From CAYJEO01 sp044432805 (GTDB lineage: Bacteria > Bacillota_I > Bacilli_A > RF39 > UBA660): DNA of 8,692 nt. The stretch is from positions 1-8,692 of the forward strand of contig JAWXUI010000042.1 in assembly GCA_044432805.1 (NCBI GenBank), given 5' to 3'. Under the pieces are notes generated by a model. It was not told the DNA's origin. It saw only the letters and a list, made by a program, of their open reading frames with translations, and searched no databases. The first letter of the stretch is position 1. Every line of letters begins with the position of its first letter. A program made the position numbers and the translations under genes. Positions 1 through 4,971 of the stretch are shown one piece after another.

Positions 1-27
1 TTATGCCCAAGAAAAGGAATGGTGCAA

Positions 28-1110
28 ATGGAAAATAGATTAGCAAATATAATTGTTAATTATTCAATAAATGTAGTAGAAAATGAAAAAGTATTGATAA
101 CAACAAAAAATAGTTCTATACCTTTAGTAAAAGAATTAATAAAAGAAATAAATAAAAAGAAAGGTATTCCTTTTGTAAAAATAATAGATGAAGAAGTAAA
201 TTCTTTTATAATGGAAACTTGTGATTTTAACAGAGTTGAATTGATAAAAAAAACAAAAGAGTTTGAAACTTTTAATTTTGATTCCTTTATAATGATAGAT
301 TTTTCAAAAAATGATTTTTTATCCCTTAATGTTAACAAAGAAGTATTAGATAAAATTAATTATGAAACATCTTATTTTGAAAATATAAGGATTAATCAAA
401 AGAAATGGGTTATATTGAATTATCCAACTTTTTTAGATGCTCATAAAGCAAAAATGACATATGACGATTATTACAAATTCGCATTTGATGTAATGACTTA
501 TGATTATCAAAATTTATATAACGACATGATTCCTTTAAAAAATTTAATGGACAAAACTGATAAAGTAAGAATAATTTCAGAAAAGACAGATCTAACTTTT
601 AGTATAAAAGATATCAATAGTGTTATATGCGCTGGTAAAAACAATATTCCTGATGGTGAATTATTTACAGCTCCAATTGTTAACAGTGTTAATGGATATA
701 TATTATTTAATACACCATCACCATATAGAGGAAATGTTTTTAATAACATTTATTTAGAATTTGTTAATGGGTTAATTGTAAATGCAACATCTGATAATAC
801 ATTGTTATTAAATGAAATTTTGGATACAGATGTAGGTGCTAGATATATAGGAGAATTTGCTATTGGATTAAATAAATTAATAACAAAGCCAATGGGTGAT
901 ATATTATTTGATGAAAAAATAAATGGCAGTATTCATTTAACTCCAGGAAGATGTTATGAAGAAGCAAACAATGGGAACCTTTCTAGTATACATTGGGATT
1001 TAGTGTTAATACAAACCGATGAATATAATGGTGGAGAAATATATTTTGATGATGTATTAGTAAGAAAAAATGGATTGTTTATATTAGATGAGTTAAAACA
1101 CTTGAATTAA
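28..1110 (+). CDS. M29 family metallo-aminopeptidase (AmpS/AmpT-like)
   Basis: Predicted cytoplasmic leucyl-type aminopeptidase that removes N-terminal residues from peptides using a two-metal centre. Using the start at 28 (360 residues), the family metal ligands are visible: Glu211 in the IPDGELFTAP segment, Glu276 in ARYIGEFAIG, His303 in GSIHL, and His322 with Asp324 in SSIHWD. The C-terminal GGEIYFDDVLVRKNG segment is also typical of M29. The protein is complete but somewhat shorter than the roughly 410 residues usual for AmpS/AmpT. ATG at 28 is chosen because family members begin like MENRLANIIVNYS and because AAAGGA at 13-18 lies nine bases upstream. ATG at 19 sits almost on top of that site. 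The reading frame is open to the left edge, so a longer N-terminus cannot be excluded. Family assignment is strong; the exact substrate is not readable. Confidence 0.9.
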   Translation: MENRLANIIVNYSINVVENEKVLITTKNSSIPLVKELIKEINKKKGIPFVKIIDEEVNSFIMETCDFNRVELIKKTKEFETFNFDSFIMIDFSKNDFLSLNVNKEVLDKINYETSYFENIRINQKKWVILNYPTFLDAHKAKMTYDDYYKFAFDVMTYDYQNLYNDMIPLKNLMDKTDKVRIISEKTDLTFSIKDINSVICAGKNNIPDGELFTAPIVNSVNGYILFNTPSPYRGNVFNNIYLEFVNGLIVNATSDNTLLLNEILDTDVGARYIGEFAIGLNKLITKPMGDILFDEKINGSIHLTPGRCYEEANNGNLSSIHWDLVLIQTDEYNGGEIYFDDVLVRKNGLFILDELKHLN

Positions 1111-1147
1111 AACAATTCTTTTTTCATATATTTAAATAGGTGAGTAT

Positions 1148-1963
1148 ATGAAAAAATTTTTTCGTGTAATAGGTCTTTTATCTTTAATATCATTTAGTTT
1201 TTTTGTTTCTCAAAAAACAGCATTAATGGTAAAAGAACAAGATGATATTATGATTAAAATAAAAGAAGAAGAAAATAATTATTTTGTTGAACCAATTCAA
1301 GCAATTATAAATGAAGATGAAATGATTCCTGGAGTTAACGGAAGTAATATTGATATAGAAAAAAGTTATAGTGAGATGAGAAAAATTGGTACTTATTCTA
1401 CAAATTTATTACAAAATGAAGTTACATATGTCGATGAATTAATTATAGATAATTATGATAAATATATAATATCAGGCAATAAATCAAGAAACTATGTATC
1501 ATTAGTCTTTGTTGTAGATCAAAACGATAATATAGATACTCTAAAAAATATTTTAAATCAAAATGAAATAAGTGTAACTTTTTTTGTAGATACTTCTTAT
1601 CTATTAGTGAATGAAAATAATATTGATATTAATCATCATTACAGTGTTATATATAAAAACGATCCATTATTTATTTGGTCAAATAATTTAATAGAAAATA
1701 CATTAAGTCAAGAAAATTTATATTGCCTTAATAATCAAAAAGATAATGAATTATTAAATGAATGTATTTATTTAAAATATTCAACAATAAAAGCAAGTAT
1801 TATTTACAATAGCATCAATGACGTAAAAGAAAACATTACAAATGGAAGTATCATAAGTATTGATTATACAGCTAATATAGATAATGAAATAACTACAATT
1901 ATTAATTATATTAAATCAAAAGGATATGAAATAAAAAATTTAGAAGAATTATTAGTTGAATAA
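1148..1963 (+). CDS. Membrane-anchored degenerate polysaccharide deacetylase-like protein
   Basis: A 271-residue protein with a lysine-led N-terminal hydrophobic segment at about residues 4-21 (signal anchor or uncleaved signal), so the rest should lie outside the membrane. Residues 60-115 contain IPGVNGSNIDIEKSYSEM and DKYIISGN, which I associate with the extracytoplasmic stem of Firmicutes deacetylase-family proteins. From about residue 117 the NodB-like fold is suggested by VSLVFVVDQND, then ISVTFFVD (141-148), then a C-terminal IINYIKSKGYEIKNLEELL. Active members carry a TFDD-type motif and an H-(S/T)-x-x-H-type metal motif. Here the first reads FVVDQ and no His pair with the right spacing is seen, so catalysis is doubtful. 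Cys193 and Cys206 could form a disulfide. SD AGGTGA at 1138-1143 sits four bases before the start. The fold call is moderate; the inactive status is inference. Confidence 0.68.
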   Translation: MKKFFRVIGLLSLISFSFFVSQKTALMVKEQDDIMIKIKEEENNYFVEPIQAIINEDEMIPGVNGSNIDIEKSYSEMRKIGTYSTNLLQNEVTYVDELIIDNYDKYIISGNKSRNYVSLVFVVDQNDNIDTLKNILNQNEISVTFFVDTSYLLVNENNIDINHHYSVIYKNDPLFIWSNNLIENTLSQENLYCLNNQKDNELLNECIYLKYSTIKASIIYNSINDVKENITNGSIISIDYTANIDNEITTIINYIKSKGYEIKNLEELLVE

Positions 1964-2025
1964 TTTACTTTTTTTAAAAAATTTGTTAAAATGAATATAG
2001 ATAAATACTAGAAAGAAGGTAAGTT

Positions 2026-2226
2026 ATGGAAAGTAAAGTAGAAGACAAAGAATTAAAAATAAAAATTAATGGGAACTATTACACTCCTATGCAAGCATTG
2101 CAGCAATTTGGTAATGACCCAGATGCACTAAAAGAAATAAAAACTGCTATAGTTAATCATATCAACGGACAAGAACAAGAACAAGAACAAGAACAATTCG
2201 GTGAACCTGGTGGTATTACAAGATAA
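2026..2226 (+). CDS. Small orphan protein with Gln-Glu repeat tail
   Basis: I do not recognise this 66-residue protein. It has a clear SD (AGAAGGT, 2014-2020), a complete frame, and its own downstream terminator, so it is likely real. The N-terminal two thirds are highly charged and look helical: an acidic/basic start (ESKVEDKELKIKI), then NGNYYTPMQALQQFGNDP and DALKEIKTAIVNHIN. The tail is a run of alternating Gln and Glu (residues 49-57), then FGEPGGITR. There is no signal peptide, membrane segment or cysteine. The QE run is encoded by a perfect hexanucleotide repeat, so its length could vary between strains without breaking the frame. The neighbours (cell-surface deacetylase-like protein and U32 protein) do not point to a role. 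Either a small cytoplasmic structural or regulatory protein is possible; no function is claimed. Confidence 0.72.
   Translation: MESKVEDKELKIKINGNYYTPMQALQQFGNDPDALKEIKTAIVNHINGQEQEQEQEQFGEPGGITR
2170..2196 (+). repeat. In-frame hexanucleotide tandem repeat (CAAGAA)x4 plus CAA
   Basis: Four exact CAAGAA units run from 2170 to 2193, followed by a partial CAA unit. They lie in frame inside the small orphan gene and encode alternating Gln-Glu. Slipped-strand changes would add or remove QE pairs without a frameshift, so this would tune length and charge rather than switch the gene on and off. Confidence 0.95.
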
Positions 2227-2248
2227 ACAAGGTTATGCTTGTTTTTTT
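2225..2248 (+). terminator. Rho-independent terminator of the small orphan gene
   Basis: AAACAAG (2225-2231) pairs with CTTGTTT (2238-2244) around the six-base loop GTTATG, a seven-pair stem, and the T tract continues to 2248. The left arm begins inside the TAA stop codon of the upstream gene (2224-2226). An apparent earlier start of the U32 frame at 2239 falls inside the right arm, which argues against that start. Confidence 0.78.
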
Positions 2249-2249
2249 G

Positions 2250-2258
2250 TGTTATAAT
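2250..2258 (+). promoter_or_regulatory. Extended -10 promoter for the U32 gene
   Basis: TGT followed directly by TATAAT (2253-2258) is a perfect extended -10 element. No good -35 hexamer is seen at 16-18 bases upstream, where the terminator hairpin sits, which is acceptable for an extended -10 promoter. A transcript would begin near 2265, at the first base of the ribosome binding site, giving an untranslated leader of only about ten bases. Inferred from sequence alone. Confidence 0.5.
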
Positions 2259-2264
2259 TATTTT

Positions 2265-2270
2265 AGGTGA
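2265..2270 (+). promoter_or_regulatory. Ribosome binding site deciding the U32 start
   Basis: AGGTGA lies four bases before ATG 2275. It selects this start over the in-frame ATG at 2239, which has no such site, sits in the terminator stem and upstream of the -10 element, and would add a 12-residue hydrophobic leader not expected on this cytoplasmic family. Confidence 0.85.
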
Positions 2271-2274
2271 TTTT

Positions 2275-4335
2275 ATGAAAAAAATAGAACTTTTAGCTCC
2301 AGCAGGAGATATGCAATGCTTAGTAGCCGCGATAAATGCCGGATGTGATGCTGTTTATTTAGGAGGCAATCTTTTTGGCGCAAGAAGCTTTGCTGGTAAT
2401 TTTTCCAATGAAGAATTAATTGAAGCTATTAAGTATGCCCACATATATGGTGTAAAAGTTTATGTTACAACTAATACTTTAGTCTATGAAAATGAAGTAA
2501 GTGTATTTTTAGAATATATCGATTTTTTACATAAAAATAATGTTGATGCAATTATTATACAAGACATCGGAATGCTTGATTTAATAAGAAAAACATATCC
2601 AAATTTAGAAATACACGCTTCTACACAAATGCATATTCATAATTTAGAAGGTGTTAAATTTTTACAAGAGTTAGGTGTGAAAAGAATTGTATTAGCTAGA
2701 GAGACTTCTATTTTAAAAATAAAAGAAATAAAAGAAAAAACACAAGCTGATTTAGAGGTTTTTGTTCACGGAGCATTATGCGTAAGTTATTCTGGGCAAT
2801 GTTTGATGAGTTCTTTGATAGGTGATAGAAGCGGAAATAGAGGAACATGTACTCAAAATTGTAGAAAACAATATAAATTAAATAATGAATCTGGTTACTT
2901 TCTTAGTATGAAAGATTTAAATAATATAAAAAATGTTGGAAAACTCATTGATATAGGTGTAGATAGTTTAAAAATAGAAGGAAGAATGAAAAGTCCTGAA
3001 TACGTATATTTAATAGTAAGTTTATATAGGAAAGCGATAGATAATTATTATTTATATAGCGAAGTAAATATAACAGATAATGATATATTAAATATGAAAA
3101 AAATATTTAATAGAGAATTTACAAATGGATTTTTATTTAATTCTAAAGACGTTATTAATAAAAAGAGGCCTAATCATATTGGAGTAGAAATAGGAAAAGT
3201 AATTGATTATAAAAAAAATGAAGTTACGATTGAACTTAAAGATATATTGAATAGATTAGATGGCATAAGGATAATTGGTAAAAAAGATTATGGTTTTATT
3301 GTTGATAAAATATTGGAAAATAATAAATCTGTGGAAAAATCTATGAAAACAGTAAAATTATTTTGCAAAGAAGAAGTTGAAATAGGTTCATTAGTTGTTA
3401 AAACTACTGATTATTTATTAACTAAAGAAATAAATAAAGTGATGAAAATTGACAAAAAAATACCTGTTAATATAAAAGTTATTTTAAAAGAAAATTTAGA
3501 AATTATAATGGATGATGGAATTAATAATGTGTATGTAGTTGGAAATAAAATTCAAAAATCAATTAATAATCCAATTACAAAAGATAGGATAGAACAACAA
3601 ATTTCTAAATTAGGAAATACTCCTTTTAGTATAAATAAGTTAGAAATAGAAATGGATGAAAATATATTTATCAATATAAAAGATGTTAATGAATTAAGAA
3701 GAGAAGCAGCTTTATTATTGATTGAAAAAAGAATATATGAGATTCCTTATTTAAAAAAAGAATATAACATAGAGTTAAAAGATTATAAAGTAGAAAATAA
3801 TATTAATATATTAAATGAAACAAATAAACAAATTGATGGTAAATATATTTATGGTAACAATGGAATAAAAAAATTACCTCGAGTAATTAATGAATTATTA
3901 GAATATAATGAACCGTTGTTAGTTGGCGAATTAGGGTCAGTTTATAAATATAATAATATTGATACAGATTTTTCATTAAATGTTGTAAATTCTTATTCTG
4001 TCGCATTTCTTCATAGTTTAGGTGTTAAAAAAATAACTTTGTCTTTGGAATTGAGTCCAATACAGATAAAATTATTAATTGAAAATTATATTACTAGATA
4101 TAATAGAAAACCAAATGTTGAAGTTATTGTCTATGGCAGATTAGAATCTATGATATTAAAGAATAAAATGGATGATGGTTATTTAATGGATAGTTTTAAT
4201 AATAAATATTTAATAAAAAGATTTAGTGATTATACAGTCATTTATGATTATAAAATAAGAGATGATAAATTTAATTATTTTGAAATAGGTGTAAATAATA
4301 TTAGATATAATTATATAAAAGAACTTGATTTTTAA
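2275..4335 (+). CDS. U32 family protein, fused RlhA/TrhP-type (RNA hydroxylation factor, formerly 'peptidase U32')
   Basis: A 686-residue cytoplasmic protein. The N-terminal U32 domain (about 1-300) starts with KKIELLAPAGD and AVYLGG, typical of the family. The U32 signature is intact at residues 161-179: Glu161, Phe163, Gly166, Ala167, Cys169, Gly174, Cys176, Ser179. Cys192 and Cys196 follow, giving four cysteines suited to an Fe-S cluster. A DUF3656-like middle part (roughly 370-500) and a C-terminal repeat with SLNVVNSYSVAFLHSLG and EVIVYGR (616-622) match the long fused form. In E. coli, RlhA hydroxylates 23S rRNA C2501 and TrhP is needed for tRNA U34 hydroxylation; B. subtilis TrhP1/TrhP2 act on tRNA. 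Which RNA this protein serves cannot be read. Older peptidase or collagenase labels are probably misleading. The C-terminal repeat lacks the cysteines usually found after YGR. Confidence 0.88.
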   Translation: MKKIELLAPAGDMQCLVAAINAGCDAVYLGGNLFGARSFAGNFSNEELIEAIKYAHIYGVKVYVTTNTLVYENEVSVFLEYIDFLHKNNVDAIIIQDIGMLDLIRKTYPNLEIHASTQMHIHNLEGVKFLQELGVKRIVLARETSILKIKEIKEKTQADLEVFVHGALCVSYSGQCLMSSLIGDRSGNRGTCTQNCRKQYKLNNESGYFLSMKDLNNIKNVGKLIDIGVDSLKIEGRMKSPEYVYLIVSLYRKAIDNYYLYSEVNITDNDILNMKKIFNREFTNGFLFNSKDVINKKRPNHIGVEIGKVIDYKKNEVTIELKDILNRLDGIRIIGKKDYGFIVDKILENNKSVEKSMKTVKLFCKEEVEIGSLVVKTTDYLLTKEINKVMKIDKKIPVNIKVILKENLEIIMDDGINNVYVVGNKIQKSINNPITKDRIEQQISKLGNTPFSINKLEIEMDENIFINIKDVNELRREAALLLIEKRIYEIPYLKKEYNIELKDYKVENNINILNETNKQIDGKYIYGNNGIKKLPRVINELLEYNEPLLVGELGSVYKYNNIDTDFSLNVVNSYSVAFLHSLGVKKITLSLELSPIQIKLLIENYITRYNRKPNVEVIVYGRLESMILKNKMDDGYLMDSFNNKYLIKRFSDYTVIYDYKIRDDKFNYFEIGVNNIRYNYIKELDF

Positions 4336-4354
4336 TTAAATAAAAAGGTATACT
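4325..4354 (+). promoter_or_regulatory. Sigma-A type promoter for the pilin-like gene
   Basis: TTGATT (4325-4330) and TATACT (4349-4354) are separated by 18 bases. The -35 lies in the last codons of the U32 gene. Transcription would start near 4361, about 15 bases before the pilin ATG. This suggests the pilin gene can be transcribed independently of the U32 gene. Confidence 0.5.
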
Positions 4355-4375
4355 ATTTATGAAAGTAGGGGAAAA

Positions 4376-4774
4376 ATGAAAAAAGGATTTACTTTAATAG
4401 AACTTATAGCAGTGCTAGTAATATTATCTATAATATCAATGATTTCTGTATCGGTAGTGTTAAAACTTGTTAATGATTCAAAAGCTGCCACTGACTTAGT
4501 AAATATAGAAAGTATGGTAAAAGGATCTGAAGAACTTTATTTCGTCGCAAAGATGGACGATGATAAAACGATTATAAATATTATTGAAAGTGGTAATAAT
4601 ATTTATAACTATTTAGACATTACAGGAACAACACCACAATACGCTGATATTAGGATAAGTGATGGCAAAGTTTACATGGCTATCTATTTAAATAATAGAT
4701 GCTATACAAAAACAGTTAATAGTGATGATATAACAGTTGACAGTGAAAAAACGCTTGCAGAATGTAATATTTAA
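4376..4774 (+). CDS. Type IV pilin-like / pseudopilin protein with prepilin cleavage motif
   Basis: A 132-residue protein starting KKGFTLIELIAVLVILSII. This is the class III prepilin signal: short basic leader, Gly4|Phe5 cleavage site for prepilin peptidase, Glu at mature position 5 (Glu9), and a hydrophobic alpha1 stem over about residues 5-30. A polar helix (KLVNDSKAATDLVNIESM) continues the stem, followed by a short globular domain with VYMAIYLNNRCY. Cys109 and Cys130 near the C-terminus could close a D-region-like disulfide loop. After processing it would sit in the membrane or assemble into a short pilus or pseudopilus, as in ComG-type DNA uptake or type II secretion-like systems. No pilus ATPase, platform protein or peptidase gene lies in the window, so it is a detached single gene. 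SD is AGGGG at 4367-4371. The class is clear; the system it serves is not. Confidence 0.88.
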   Translation: MKKGFTLIELIAVLVILSIISMISVSVVLKLVNDSKAATDLVNIESMVKGSEELYFVAKMDDDKTIINIIESGNNIYNYLDITGTTPQYADIRISDGKVYMAIYLNNRCYTKTVNSDDITVDSEKTLAECNI

Positions 4775-4834
4775 TTTTTAAAATAAATATTATAAATATA
4801 TATTCTGAAAGTATGATATTTATAAAATAGACAC

Positions 4835-4866
4835 AAAACTTTATTAATAAATAATGAAGTTTTTTT
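4835..4866 (+). terminator. Rho-independent terminator after the pilin-like gene
   Basis: AAAACTTTATT (4835-4845) pairs with AATGAAGTTTT (4853-4863) through one G-T wobble, an 11-pair stem with a seven-base loop and a T run to 4866. It lies 60 bases after the pilin stop and separates that unit from lon. Confidence 0.85.
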
Positions 4867-4916
4867 GTTGATTGTTTATTTTTTATAGCAATAACAAAGA
4901 ATAGTTGGAAAAATTC

Positions 4917-4945
4917 TAGACAAACAATGCATTATATACTATAAT
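4917..4945 (+). promoter_or_regulatory. Sigma-A promoter of lon
   Basis: TAGACA (4917-4922) and TATAAT (4940-4945) are 17 bases apart, one mismatch from consensus overall. A transcript would begin near 4952. A short inverted repeat, AGAAT (4898-4902) and ATTCT (4913-4917), ends at the -35 and could be an operator, though five-base arms are weak evidence. No CIRCE or CtsR-type heat-shock operator was recognised. Confidence 0.72.
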
Positions 4946-4971
4946 AAAAAATACTTGCATGGAGGTGTATT

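Noticed and set aside
19..27. Earlier in-frame ATG (19) or GTG (22) for the aminopeptidase
   Set aside because: The SD-like AAAGGA at 13-18 would be immediately adjacent to 19 and only three bases from 22; the spacing and the family N-terminus both fit ATG 28 better.
60..338. Open frame on the minus strand
   Set aside because: It is fully antisense to the aminopeptidase, has low-complexity Ser/Phe/Ile composition and no family resemblance; AT-rich coding strands produce such frames by chance.
507..749. Open frame on the minus strand inside the aminopeptidase gene
   Set aside because: Antisense shadow of a conserved metal-ligand region; no recognisable protein.
1964..1990. T-rich then A-rich stretch after the deacetylase-like gene as a terminator
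   Set aside because: The T and A runs abut with no proper loop and no GC pair, so no stable hairpin is formed; a weak TTGTTA at 1983-1988 may be a -35 but no good -10 follows at the right distance.
2170..2196. CAAGAA repeats as part of a CRISPR or replication iteron array
   Set aside because: The units are contiguous six-base codon pairs with no spacers and lie in a reading frame, so they are a coding microsatellite.
2239..2274. Longer start of the U32 gene giving a hydrophobic N-terminus
   Set aside because: The ATG lies in the terminator stem and before the promoter; AGGTGA selects ATG 2275, and the protein then begins exactly as family members do.
4359..4379. Six-codon reading frame overlapping the pilin start (ATG at 4359, TGA at 4377)
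   Set aside because: Its ATG coincides with the predicted transcription start, it has no SD, and such a short frame is expected by chance.
4775..4971. Heat-shock operators (CIRCE, CtsR) or a riboswitch before lon
   Set aside because: No TTAGCACTC/GAGTGCTAA pair and no tandem GGTCAAA-type heptads are present; the space is accounted for by the terminator and a sigma-A promoter. The AGAAT/ATTCT repeat is too short to call.
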